64,000 bases of DNA from Pisaster brevispinus. Taxonomy: Eukaryota; Echinodermata; Asteroidea; Forcipulatida; Asteriidae. Both the position numbers and the translations under genes were made by a program. The DNA is taken from the NCBI GenBank assembly GCA_023634235.1, contig JAMKCF010000008.1, forward strand, positions 5,577,676-5,641,675, given 5' to 3'. Below, in pieces: positions 25,083 through 39,300 of this stretch. Below the pieces are notes generated by a model. The model saw nothing but the letters and a program-made list of their open reading frames with translations, was not told the origin of the DNA and did no database searches. Positions within the stretch are counted from its first letter, which is position 1. Every line of letters begins with the position of its first letter.

Positions 25083-26172
25083 GTAAGGGTGACTTATTGA
25101 TTTGATTTTACAATTTGTATTTTTGACTTTGTACATCATAATAAGGACAAACTATTTATGTAATAAAGCTACCGTGCTCAATAACCTTTACATAACGATC
25201 ATTCCCCACACCGATCAAATGAAAACTGGATTTCCTATAAAACCCTTGCTCTATACTAAAACATAGAAACAAACTTTTAGACATTTACACAGTAGTGGAG
25301 ACCAGCAGTCAACTCAAACTATGTTGTGCAAACAAATTGCCTTTCACACTCGCTGTGGCAGTATTAATGCGTCCAGTGGGTTTTTTTTTCCTTTGGCTTT
25401 CCCTCGTTTTGGACTTAAATGGACAAGCATTTGTAGCCCAGAGTAGAGTTGCTTTGAGGACAGAGATATTACCTACAAGGCCAAGCGGCAGGGAGTAAGA
25501 AAGGGGTGTACACGCATGCGCGTTCACACCGCAGGTCGCTCATGACTTGTCCGTTTATTGAGCAGCTAATGCAGTAATGAGTGTGTGGATGCCTGGGACC
25601 ATTTTCAACGTGGGGGGCGGATACTCGTCGGAAAGGCCGCGAGATCCTTGCCGGTGATGGTGCGATAAAACACGGACGCTTTCCCCTCCCGACAATCCCA
25701 ACATTTTATTAGTATTCGTCTTTCAGTAGTACCAGTGCAAGCTTTACTGTGGGTCTGTCACATTGGGTCTGCATGAGGTGTACAGCTCCTGTTTTTTGTG
25801 GGTCTTTTGAGGGTGACCTTTTTCTGATTTTTTCGGTGGCGACAGCGTCTGAACTTAGAGGGTTCCCCACTCAGGGCAACCCGGCTCGTCTCCGTTGACA
25901 CTTCACCACAGAAATCCGATATACCAGGCTGTACTTCGTCGGGAGATAATTGCGTCCGTTTCTGGCTATTGTTGGAACGCAAGTTTCCCTATCGACTTTA
26001 AAGGGGTTACGTTGTACAAAGTTGCTCACTTCAACCGCTGTACAGTTACTGACCCGTGGTGGCTGTTTAGAACACTCTGTGTTTACCAGTAGCACGTGGA
26101 GCGTAAACATTCCCGAAGGGTGCCGTGTTTTGGTAGTGTTTTCCCGCTGAGGTTTGCAACTCCCGAGTCCCA
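25083..26172 (+). promoter_or_regulatory. foxf upstream and 5' leader region
   Basis: The 1.1 kb before foxf becomes more GC-rich toward the gene (about 25500-25700). It includes CGCATGCGCG at 25513-25522, close to the palindromic NRF-1 recognition sequence. No TATAAA was seen just upstream of the reading frame. An in-frame TAG at 26134-26136 bounds the foxf reading frame on the 5' side. The transcription start is not determined. Confidence 0.45.
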
Positions 26173-27334
26173 ATGACCCACCTGGATAGCATGGCTGCGG
26201 CGTTATCAACCTCTCCGCCGATACATGGCCAGCACACTGGGGTACAGCACCCTCCTCCTCACGCTCAGCCCACGGCAACGCAGCACAACCAGGTATCACC
26301 GCGTCAGGAGCAACCTTTACCAGCACTCTCCGGGCCGCTCCCCCGTACGGACATCCCACTGACGGAACAGCCAGCCCGGAGTGCCGTCACTGGCGAGACT
26401 CAACTCCACCTGGACTCTCACTCTCCCAACGAACCCACAGACACCGACAAATCTACCACCAAAAAGTCCGGGGCTGGGATCAGGCGGCACGAGAAGCCCC
26501 CATACTCGTACATTGCCCTTATCGTCATGGCAATTCAAAGCTCCCCTACGAAACGGCTGACTCTGAGCGAAATCTATCAGTTTCTCATGCAGAGGTTTCC
26601 GTTCTTTCGTGGGCCGTATCAAGGCTGGAAGAACTCGGTACGTCATAACCTCTCTCTCAATGAGTGTTTTATCAAGCTACCCAAGGGTTTAGGCCGTCCA
26701 GGGAAGGGGCATTACTGGACGATCGACCCTGCCAGTGAATTCATGTTTGAGGAGGGGTCCTTCCGTAGGCGTCCCCGTGGGTTCCGGCGCAAGTGTCAGG
26801 CACTGAGACCCCCGTACGCTATGATGAACAACATGGGAATGCCTGGTATGCTCGGCGGTTCACACCTTGAAATGTTCCCTCAAAACACCCCCGGAGGCTA
26901 CCCAAACCACGCCAACATGCAGTGTGGAATGAGTAATATCAATACGGCCAGTATGGTGGACACGAACATGAACATGGGCATGATGATGCCGCAGGTTTCC
27001 ACCCAACTCACGGGCAATCTGCCCGGGTCCTGCTCGGTGAACTCGACCGGGTATATGACCAATTGTGCGGCGGACTACGTCCCTGCAACCACCACATCGT
27101 CTCCAACACCGGTAAGCATGTACATGAACACGGTAGTTGATAACTATTCCACATGGACCCAGGGGCCAAACGGACGGTACATCAAGCAGCAGATGCAAGA
27201 ATGTGATGGGGGCGAGTCGTCTCCGGGGCAGGGCATGCAACAGCAGCAGCCACAGCAGCAAGTCTCCGCTGCAGACCACGGGCAGTACTTGACGCCCCAT
27301 CACGCCGGACAAGAGCCCATTGAAATGCAACACG
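26173..27334 (+). CDS. foxf exon 1, N-terminus and forkhead domain
   Basis: It encodes residues 1-387 plus one base of codon 388. The N-terminal 100 residues are Pro/Gln/Thr-rich and low in predicted structure, the forkhead domain follows, and the rest is Met-, Asn- and Gln-rich. It ends at the consensus donor GTGAGT (27335). Without splicing the frame would stop two codons later, which explains the unspliced frame of 389 codons. Confidence 0.95.
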
Positions 27335-30300
27335 GTGAGTGAAACATTTATTGTTTTTCCCCAAGATTGGAACTAAATTCTCAATCGTGTGATGTCTACA
27401 TGAACTCTAAACGGGCATAGATATACGAACCGCCAAATCCAAAAACACTCTACAGTACACAATCCCTTGCAAACATTCATGTCAAACATTATTGTTCATT
27501 CATAGAAAAATGGCAGGAAATTATAACACATATGAAAATCAAATTTCAAGATACAGGCACAAAATGCGTCAGGAATTCCCCTACACTCAACGATTCTACT
27601 CGTGACAATGAACACGATCAAATAAACGAAGCTCCTGCGTTAACGTATAATTTAACTGAAAGAGGTTAACAAAAAAACTTCGTCGACCTCGGCAAAGAAA
27701 GCTTTACAAATTTCACGATAGATTATCGCAGATGTTTTTTCGGGAAGAATTGTGGGTTGGTTTTTTTTACAGTCGAAGTTAAAAGTTTTATAAAGGATTG
27801 GTAGAGCCGATGGTCGCAGAAAGTGTTCATACTTAATGTGATAAACGATATACATGAAACAAAAACCTAAGAAAAATTTGGCTTGTTGTGTGAGTCGGGA
27901 GAAAATAGTGAAAAAACATTCAACATTTTTGGGGGGTTGGGGGAATTTATTAAATAAATGTATTTCTATTTAGTTTTCAAAACACACACTACAAAACCAC
28001 CATTTGAAAGTTTAACCAAGTTCCGGGGTCACGTTTTACAACGAAGACAAAATAATAATAATAAAAATATAAATAATAATAATAATAATAAACAAGAGGT
28101 GTTCGTGCACATGTTGCACGAACAAAAGCGGTTTCATTCATAATTTTAAGGGAATTTTGTATATACGTTCATAACTTGCTATCTTTAATGGTGATTCGTG
28201 GGTTTTCAAGTACTTTGCTCTTGACTTCAACAGTATTCCATGCTAGGATAACATAGTTAAGAATTGGAACTGGTATAAACCATGATCAGTGAGCTTTCAG
28301 ATTAAAACTAATCTTATATTTTCTTTTTTTTCCCGAAGAGTATCACTCATTTACGTCCGTCTATAAAAAACTTGTACTTATCTTGCGGGCCTGATGAACA
28401 CTTGCATTTTCTTTTATAGTTATAGCTCCAGCTCAGTACCCATCCCTGTTGACCTATTCTCCAAAACTGTTGCTTCAATTAAAACAGTTTCTATTGCTTA
28501 ATTTGAACCATATGCCAATCCTTCGTCTCGGGTTGTGTGTATACAGACATCTTGTAACTTTAAACCGGTATACTGCCGCTGACAAACTGCTCACTTGTGA
28601 AACCACAGCTCGACAACTAACCGTTCAATCCTGTGGCCAATATCTAAAGCATTACGCACAAAACTTGGTCTGCGTGTGTGTTTTAACGCTACATTACAAA
28701 GTGTGGACTTGAGAAATAAAGAGGTCCGCTAATGTAGGGACTTGAAACACTATGTGGACTTACACACGTCCACACAGTGTTATTTACAGTGTTGAGGAAT
28801 AGGATTTTCCTTAGGTGCACATAACAATGGAATGTCCACAAAGTGACTGCAAAACATGTGTGGGTGTGGGTGTGTGTTTATGTGTGTTCGACACAGGCTG
28901 ATTTGGAAACTGGTTCATCATTCAATAAAATAGAACGTCAAGTACTAATAGGGATGTTTTTTTTACCAAAAACAGTGATGGTAAGTTAAGAGAGGCTCCT
29001 CCATTCCTCAATAGTCAACTCCTCACTTTGTGAGACTTTATCTTGGAAGCGACACTTCTAGAAATATTCTCAATTGCATTTTCAAGTTCAATAAAGGAAT
29101 GTGCAAGGTCATTCTTAAATAAGTCCGTTTTTCCGTCCTCGATTTCCCCCAAAATAACATGTTTTTTGGAATTTGGGGTTCCTTCTTTATAACAAGAAAT
29201 CAAGGGAATTGTCCGGAGTTAAAAAAAAATAATCAGAAAGAAAAGGAACAGAAAAAAAATAAATAAACAAAAAAAAGCATCAGCAAGCTGTTGTCACGTA
29301 GTTCTCAACTACGAAAACATTGTGACAGATTTTGTACGTATTTGTCTATTTATTTACTCATTTGTTTTATTCAATGTTATTTATTTTATTGCACGTACGT
29401 ATTTGACTTATTTCGGTTGCAACGATCGAAATAAGCAGTGGGAAGTCCGGGGCGGGTCGGGTGTAGTCAAATGCTATTCTTGATTTTGACACAGATTTCA
29501 GACAGGGGGGTGTGGAGGACTTGTATTGATTTTAACTTTATGATAAAGGTAAGATTTCTGAGTGAAATTTACCCAAGACCTTTATGCCAATAAACTTAAA
29601 GAATCACTGAATTACCTTTTTTTTTGTGGTAGACAGCGATGTCTTAATCTTATTCTTATGACTGTTACAATCTGTTGGTATTTAGCCCTTACATAGCGCT
29701 AAATTTGTGTAGTGCAATGTGTTGGTTTTTTCAGGAGACCACAGGGACAGTCTCAAGGCCGTTTGTATTAGAGCGATAACTTGGATTTCTGAGAGTCGGC
29801 GCTCAAGGTTTTGTGATTTCATCGATCTATAAGTCTGCTCTTAAATTACATTTAATTGTCTTCTACCTTGTCTGAAAAGAACCATTGAAATTGGCAACTC
29901 GGGCGTGAAACTCTCTCCTGTAATTTCGTTTTCATATTTTCCAGTCATTTTGTTCAACCCCAAAGTATATAATGTTTACCCAATCAGTTTCCCTTTTAGT
30001 TTTTTTTTAATTTTGATATTTGAAATAAAAAGTCGCATCCCGTGAAGGTGATCCCTCCTGCTGCCGCTTCCCAGGTTGGATCATAAAACTTGGGTGCGAC
30101 CCCTGGCTATATGGCAGTTACGGGTTGAATGGCTTCAGGCTGGCACCCCCGAACCAAAAATATTGACCAAAATAGGGGAACTGCCAACTTTGGGGCTAGG
30201 CAGCTCAGTTGGTAGAGCGCCGGCTCGTAAATCCGGAGGTCGCAGATTGAAATCCTTCTTGCTGTAAATTTGTCTTTGTTCAACCCTAAATGGTTTAAAA

Positions 30301-33300
30301 TCCACCCAGTTATGTTTTCTTGTGGTTCACTACTAGATTTCCGGTCATATCAACCAGAATGTGTCTTTATTGTCCGGCCAATACAATGCAGTAACGTTGT
30401 GAGTGAGCAAATCGGCAGCCCATTTTGCGAACGTCTTCGTAATAATTATCGAAGCACGGAGCTTTCGCATTCACTCCACACTCCCCGGCAAAGAAATCCT
30501 CACTAATGATGCTAAACTTACTCATGCTGGCAAACAAAAAAGTTAAAAGCTGAACATTGGACCAGTTGGACTTACTATTTCGAAAGCAAAACATGGTATA
30601 CGTTTCTCGCCACCTGGAAGGTTGGACTCTAGGTGTGCCCCCAAACCAACTATACTGAATGGGTTCCACATTCAAGACTGCTACACCATGGTGTCGTCTT
30701 CAACTCCACGCGAAAGGATAACTGTGTTCTTTTTCTTTTTTTTAGGTGTTCGTGCAATATGTTTTGTTTCGTTTCAAGCCAAGGTTTTATTTCATCATCA
30801 CACTTGACTCTCATTATAGTCATAGACCAGTTTGTCATTTATTGGTTTGTTTTGTTGTTACTTATATCATATGGGGTTTTTTTTTTACGAAAATTAATTC
30901 AAACCGAGATTTTCGTGAGAGAAAGTTACCACCTGTCTCCATATTAATTTGCGATTGATCGTCAAGATTTCCATCCCATGATCTACGATGTGAAGTGTGC
31001 GTTTTTATTTGTATTTTATAAATATGTATGTTGCGAAATGAAATGTTCCGTTGTCATTAATGTAACCACTGTGCCATGTTACATACTCCTTTCACACCTC
31101 TTCATTTGCAAACGTATTTATTAAAAAAAAAATCTTATGATTTATTACCTGAACGTAATATCGGGCAATTTTTTTGACAGTAAACAGCTGTGGTTATTAA
31201 ATTTCCTTATTAAGTTTAACCCAAATACTCTTCATTCGGAAATAGCATTTTTAAAGAAGAAGAAGAAGAAGAAGAAGAAGAAGAAGAAGGGAAAAACGCC
31301 CAAATTAAGACAATTTTCAAAGTAACTCGTCAAACTGTTGCCCCTGTTTTAGAATCGTGTGTGTATTCCCCGAGTGTGCGATTTTTGGTTCCCGTCACAA
31401 GTTCCGCGTGTCCAATAATCGAGTGATTTTGGCTACGGATGGCTTGTTGACTGCATCAGCAACTTTGAAGGATACGACTTGTCAGTAATCCAGCCATAGC
31501 CACAATTCATACACAGTCTTGTGAGTTCACCCCCCAAAAAAATATTCAAAAATCTCAAATAAAGTACGCATTTACTCCACATACTTTTCCCGTTTATCAC
31601 ACTGCCCCCATTTTGGTAACCTGCCCGTAACGCAACGTCCATTGTATGGCCGCGGGTTTCTCATCTTAGCCTACTCTAGCAAAACCTGTAGCTCACTTGT
31701 TTTCTCACCTAGTCTCACTTTCAGTATAACCTTGACTTGCAACGGACTCTCAGAGGGAGACAGGGAGATGGTCAGAGAGAAAATAAGTACATGTTACGCA
31801 GGCATTCGTTGTGAGTTTGTTCAGAGAATATCGCAGTTATCTCTTAATTCAATATTAAATAGAATGGTTTTTAAAAACTTACCATTTTGTTGTGTCAGCG
31901 TTGATATGCAAAATAGTATATCCTAAAGCCAGATCAAATAATTTTGAAACGATTTTCGTTCCTATATTTCCATGTCCGTGTGTGGTTAAAATCCGTTTGG
32001 GGGCCTTCAGCCAGCATTCGACTAGTCAACGGGTGACACCGTACGCCGTGCTGCATCGACGGCGCGTCACAACTACCTGCGCTCGCTGCTCTAACCTAAC
32101 TGTCGCGATCGACCGGAGATGGAAACCCGTCTAGCCTTTTGTTTTAAAAACACTGGAGATTCTTCAAATAAATAGCGAATCAACCCGCTAAACCCTCCCC
32201 ACCAATGCGAGTCAATCATATTTTAAACTGTTTATAATAAGCTCTTTATAGTTTACACCATGAGAGATATTTACCAAAGTTGCCCCCCTTCTCTCTTCAA
32301 TGCAATCTCGCGTTCTCTCGTGCTTACACTACATTACGGCACCGGGGCTGTATTTACAAAAGGTATTGCCGTGTTTAGAATCTGGAGTGTCGCTATCGAA
32401 ATTTATTTACTTATAAATCCCTTGCACCCCGGTACACTGCCTTCAGAAGTCATAACAAACATAGGGATGTGCTTATGTTTTATGTATATATTATATACGT
32501 GCATAACTCCAAACATTGCTTTTTTTTAAATACACATACTGGATCCTGTGTTAAGTTGTGCGGGGTGTGCTGGACGCGCATTCTTAAGGCTTAGTGATTT
32601 TCAGTACGGATGAACAGTAATTTTTTTGTCAATATCAGCTTCCCGTATTTACTGCTGCAACTCCAGTACTGTGTAACCCCTTTTTATTTCACTCTTTTTT
32701 TCTTTTATCTTTTTTTTTTTTTTTTTTTTTTTTTTTGGGGGGGGGGGGTGTCGCTCTTATCATTTCGTCGCATCAATGTGTGATTTGAGCGTTGCACCCT
32801 GTAAAAAAGAAAGATGGACAACACTCATAAAAACAGACAAGGCGCTCAGAAGCCTGTATAAGAAAATTGCATTTCATTTTTCGCACAAAGGTCATAAATC
32901 AATCGAGCCTTGTCGGGAATAGAACTGGAACAATTTCGGGTGATGTCCAGATGTCCCGTTAGACAATTGATACTCATTACCAAGTTGGCACCGGCATCCC
33001 CGGGGTCGAATCAGGACTCAATTTGGGGGATCCCGCTCCCTCTTCTCCGTTTTCAGGGGACAGGACTAGAAATAATCAGCGGCCGTCCAGCCAATGAAGT
33101 CTTGGGACTAATCAAATTGTCGTGACTGTGTTCTTTCGGATTATATGTCAACACCTTTCGTTGTAAATCATTGCCTGCTATAGATGCATAGATAATGAGG
33201 CTCCACGAAATATGATTATGAACGTAGTTTTATTTTTATTTTATTTTTTAAGAGGGCGCTAAAATGGTGGTAGCATTTCACTTCGTTTCGATTTTTACAT

Positions 33301-36300
33301 TATATCAGGGGCCCAATTTCACGGCAATGCTTACCAGCGAATTCGAATTCTGCGCTGACATCGCCCTGTAAAGCTTTGTAGTTTCTATAAATTCTATGGG
33401 CCGGGCAGGGCGTCAGCGCCGAATTACACGGTAAGCAGTGCCACGAAAATAGGCCATCACATTTCACAGAGCTGCCCTAAGTGTTAAAAAACGTATCTGC
33501 TAAGCCAAAAATGAGCAGGATACCATTAGCAGATCTTACATGGAGACATGGTAGTTTTGGCTGGTAACCTTATTCTTCTAAGCGTAATTTTGTTTGAGCT
33601 TTGCTACTTGAATCAAAATTAGGAGTACATTTTTGGTATCATTATTTTTTGCAAAAGTCCTGCTGCTGACGTACCGACTCTGCTTGAACTTGAATCTAAA
33701 CGAAATGCCGTGGAAGTGAAAGTAAAAACTGCTAATAATTGTTGCACTCAGTTTCTTTGAACCAAGATAAGGTAAGGTTTTGAAACCGTTGTGAAAATAC
33801 TTGGAATCTTTGCATCAAGATAACGGGTTCGCCGTGGATCATTTCAAAACTATTGTTGCTGATGTGCTAACATTCTTAGAATCAAGTTAAAGCACAGGTT
33901 TGTTATCGCTGGGTGGTTTACAAAAATCTTCATTCAGCATGTGAGAGGTCATTATACTAATTGACGGCTGTAGAAAAAAAGTAGTTCAAAAAAAGTAGTG
34001 GATTTCGATTAAGATTTTTGTTTGAGACATTGTCATTGGTTGTAAAACACAATTGTATGCATTTTAAGTGTTAAAAAAAAACGAATATTGAGTACACCGA
34101 TTTAAGTAGCGGAATAGTTTTCCATCCAGTCAGATGCACTCTGTGTGTTTGTGAGATTCCAGTCTGTTGTTTTCCCGCGAAATTGACATAATTTGCCCCC
34201 GAGTGATGGATGAATGTGTGTACGGTTCAAAGACAAAGATGGACAGGCGTTATGAAATAGATCGTCTCCGTTAATGGTTGACTGAAATGAGAAGATGCGG
34301 TTCAAGATGGCATGAAACACCTGAGATAATAGGGCAGTATACTGCTCGAGATTAACGGAGGAAATCTTTGGCGAACCGGAGGAAAGAAAAACAAGTTCCT
34401 GGAGATAATGTTGCAATTATGCCCCGGTTGAAAGGTTACGATTCGTGAAAACATGTCATGTGATTGGAGTAGGCCGCAGGGCGGGGCACGGTAGCTCTGT
34501 GCTATGTGTGGTTGGGTCAGGTTCTGCGTGGTTTGGGTAGAGAGAATGGGTAGAGAGCATGGAGCATGTACGATGCCGGTGGGAGCTTTTGCCATGTCGT
34601 TAATGTTACTGTTAGTGTTCGGACTTGAATCCTGTGTTCTCTACCTCTTTTTGGGGTTGTGTTGCTTTACATATAAAGATAATAACATCGTCTCGAATGG
34701 ACGAGGAAGTAAATTGCTATATCATGTTGTTAGATTCTTTGCTGTTGGCGGTGTCAATCCAATAGTCTTAGGGGCGTTAGACTATTATTATACTAAACAT
34801 TTTAAGGCTGTGTCCGACAGCTGTGGCTACGGCTATGGACGTTGCTATGGGGCAGCCTCTGCGTCACTTCATGTTGACATGGCGATACAGCCGTAGCCAG
34901 GGGTAAAGATGGCTGCATAATTGAAGCACTATACTGTCGGCACGAGGGTCAACTGTTTCAGCTTTTATTTCACACTACGATGATCTGTATTCGATTCTAA
35001 TGTGTTTAAAACAGTGACTAAGCTGGTTTAGTTTTATACTCAAAGGTATTTATACAACTACAAGATTGATAAGGATACAAAAAAAAACATTGTTTAATTT
35101 TAGTATGAATTAATGAAAGCTTATTGATTATGAAGTTCATATACTGGAACCATTTTTTTTCTCGGAAATATTTCCCTCTGAAATAAAGTCACATTCGAGA
35201 AAACTATATGAAAACCTGAAAAACAACAGCTGATTACGGGTGTTACCAAAGTTAAGGACAAAGTGTCTACATGATGACAATTTTTTGCGTGGTTTTCCAC
35301 TAATTTGCCCCGACTCACACACACAGGATTAAGCAAAAATTTCGCAGGTTTGTCATTTAATGTAGGCCCTACATGGTCGATCAAACATACCATGAACACT
35401 GTCTGCGACAATCGGCTCTATCGATCCTGTATAAATCTAACACCTTTAGGTCGCAATAATAATGCTGGTATACTTAAATTTCATGTTGTTTGAAACGGTT
35501 ATAAATTGTTTTACTATCTTGATAATGATAGAGCCTTGTGTTCACCTATACGCACAAAATTGCTGTATTGGTTAACGTTAACGTAGTTATACATATACTT
35601 AATTATTTGATGAACCATTTGCTGGCACACTCACACTTTTTCTCTCTCTTTGTTTTTATATATATATTTTTTTAATCGTCTTTTTCAACCCCCTTGTGTT
35701 TGTTTCTCGGCACTCATAACGGCACCTCATGCTGTAAATGAGCTATACACAAACCAAACGATAGTAGTACGTTTCGCCGTTTGGGTAAACCATTTCAATC
35801 TGCAAATAAAAACCCAAACATGTAATTCAATATATGAACTGTTCCGCTTGTTTGATTGCTCAGTTTAAAATAAAATTAACTCCCCAAAACATACCATTAA
35901 AAATATATATCTCACAATAGTCCCTAAGATGTCATTATGCTCATCGGCGTTCAAACAGAACCAGATCGAGTCGCCCACCAATGATTACGTAATAAATATA
36001 GGTTGTTTTTTAGCGTTCCATGCGGTTCCTGGAAAGACCGAGGAGCATTTTGCTGTAATTAACAAGAATGTGGTACATGATGTATAAACTGAAGACGTTG
36101 TACAAGATGTGGTTTGCTACCTCACAAAGAATCATCCCAACAATTAGCTCCTTGAATCTTTACATAACACGTGGTATTGTTTTAACTGATTGGCATGGCT
36201 CAGTTTAAAAAAGTTGTTTACTGGAAAGTGCTGGGGTGTTTTTCGTCATGCGATAGCAGTAAGAGTATAGGAAAGTTGTGTTCTTTCATGAAATTGTAAT

Positions 36301-39300
36301 ACCATATAGATTGATGGGCTTGGTTTGTGCTGTTACATTAGATCTACGTGCATGTTAGCTTTGCTTGTATACGGTAAACCACGGTTATGAAACTGAAATT
36401 TCTGCTCAGGAATTGCAGGCTACTTATAAATAGTTAATGAACTAATACGGCATACTGTCAATGACACAATTGAAAGTCCGGTTCTTGTACCGTTTGTCTA
36501 TTCTTCTGGAGAAATGTTTCTTTCTGAAAAGTTGTCATCTTCGAGAACGTTTGAGCTGGTTAACAATTGGATTATTTGTTTTCTTCTCGAGTCGGCAGAA
36601 AAAGAAGAACAGCATGTACCAGTGCACCCCTGGATTTTTTTTCTGATTTTATTCTTATTTATTTATCTTTTTATTGTATTTTATTTCTAAAAAGAGCGTA
36701 CCGGTAGATGCCTATCCCCCAAACAATTGTGCCGTTTTTGTAGATTTTACTTTGGCCTAAACTGCACATTTATTTTCGGTAACAAAAAAAACTTGACTCC
36801 CTGTCAGCAGTTGTTGTTTTGGGTTTTTTTCCCCCTTATATGGTCTACTTTACTCCTTCCAACCCATTTTTGAAAACCACATTTCACTGGGGAAAAAGTG
36901 TACTGCTATAAGTTGTGCCATGAAGCGTCTGTACCGTCAATGTTGATCGGTGAAATTATGAAGAAGCAAAATTGATGGGTGTGTTAGGCATCGTTCAACA
37001 CGACGCCCGAAGGCGCCCGACAGTTGACCGGGCTATTATTGCCAACATCAACGCATTACAGTCTCACTCTTCCCTCTCAAGTCACCTCAATTCTCTCTCA
37101 CCCCCCCCCCCCCCGTATTTTTCTGAATCATAATTACCTCCTCGGAATCGTGGGATGTTTTTCTAGGACTTACATGAATGGCTTAGAGAAAATATTGTGA
37201 ACTTGGTGTTGATTTGAGGCAATGTAAGTGTTTAGCGAGGCACGGGTGTGGGGTGAAATGTGGTTGGCACTTTGTTGTCTGACCCAAAGGACGCGAGGAT
37301 TTAGTCCCTCTCCCGTCGACCTCCTGAAGATATGTGACCATCATCAGTTTGCTGGTTTGAGTGAATGTTTTTGTGTTCTTGATGTTTGCGTTCTTTTAAC
37401 TTTCTGAATATATTATCAAATCCAAGCAACAATGACCTGTTTACCTGGTCATTTCAAACCGCATTGTTCGTGTTCGTTGCGTTGGTTATTGGTTGTATTT
37501 TGCACCCACCATCCTTTCCCCCAAAAAACAACAAGGGTAAGGTCGGGCATCTTGTCATTTCTGAACCCATAGAGCAAGGACCAGAAAGGGAGCTCGTTGA
37601 TATAAAATTGTAAATGTATGGGGCTCTAGAAGTGCCTCTGCGTTGTTGAGATCCTGGCATGGTTATCCTTTTGTGACGGAATGAAAACATGCTGTCGATC
37701 GTCCAAAGAGGAGGGAGAATACTACCTGGTAAATAAAAATCATGCTGTGTTTTTCTCCAAATAAACTATCGAAAGTCAGGCTCTTTGATCTACTTCTCTA
37801 GCACTGAGGATTTCACAGGGGTTATCAAAAGGTGGAATTGCCAGCATGTCAATGTACCTTTTAAGATCTGGATCCCAGTTTCAGAATTTTATCGTCAGCA
37901 ATGACTCTCACTCCTGATATATTGAAATGGGGTTTTATACATGTGTACATTTGGTATTAAAGGTCATTATGTAGAAAAAGTCTAGCAAAAAAACAAAATG
38001 AAGCAAAAGTATATAGACAAGGGCCAGGCTGACATATACGAATCACTTAATCAACAATTCATGACATGTTCTTAGTATTTTACAAACACGTTGCTAAAAG
38101 GTAATTGTATTTATTTAGTTATTGTTTGGGGGTTTTTTTTCAGAAAAAATTCAACTGTTACAGTTTGGCTTTCCTTGTTGTAAAGGCCAATCTGCCTAAT
38201 AAAGTTGTACGTTTGTACTTTCATCGTGTGTGATGATGTCACATTTTGTAGGGCGGCCATGATTTCGGATGGTCTATGAGTCCTCTGTCATTATTACTGT
38301 CAAGCTCCTGAAGGCCCAATGGCATTGATGGGTTGTAGGTGGGTGACAGTCACCAGACTACGTGTGAGCCAGCCTCGCATTGATTCTTAAAGTTGACGTA
38401 TTGAACTCCAAGATGGCCAATGTGGTTTTAACAATTAATGGTCCTGCTTGTAAGGGATGACAAGTTTTTTTTCCCTGATAGATAAGAAAATAAATTGTCC
38501 CCACCTGTCGTGCCTGAATAGTTATCTTACCATCTGCGTACACCTGTGGGTAAACGCAGTGACCAATATTGGGCGGTACATTATAATTAAAAGGGTGTAC
38601 AAATCGATCTATTGTAGCTTAAATTACAGGATTGGTAGTGGTGGGGTTAATACTCACAACGAGAAGTAAAGCTCACAGTTCATACTACTAGTGCCGATCC
38701 TCCAGAGAAATAATCAAGTTTTAAATACATCAGTAGAAACAAAATCATTGTGTAGAGAGCCCCTGAGTCACGATTGCTAGCTCCGATTGCAGCAGTTGAA
38801 ACAAGCACATTAGGTGAAACCATTCCTCCATGGTAAAAAAACAAATGAACAAAAACCCAAGAACGGTTTTAGTTGTTTTGCTCTATACACGTCACCACCT
38901 TACTGTATTATGATGACGTTTTTTAAATGTTGGCAGTATCCTATTGGTTCTCCCTATTGTTGTCTTAATTATTATGTTTATTTGAAAGAAAAGAGGATGC
39001 GAAGGATGCATTACGGTATACCTCTCAACTCTTTTTAAGGATGGTGCAAACTACCCCGTCTTGGCACTGTTATTAGCAACTAAAACCCTTTACGCTAATC
39101 ATCCGTGTTAATTAGATGTTAATTGTCTTAAACCTCGGTCCGTATTAAGAATAACTGACCTGTGGGTGTGAATTGAAGCCCAGTCTGGGGTCCAGTGAAC
39201 TCTGAGCTGATATCCGACTCCCCCCATGTCCATTCCCACGGAATGGTTTACACAAAAATATGGCTCAAAAACATGTGATTGTGAAGCTCTTTTTATTATT

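Noticed and set aside
34504..34896. 130-codon hydrophobic frame in the foxf intron
   Set aside because: It contains runs of hydrophobic residues but no known family. The 3' part (CTGTGGCTACGGCTATGG and an inverted AGCCGTAGCC) looks like a dispersed repeat.
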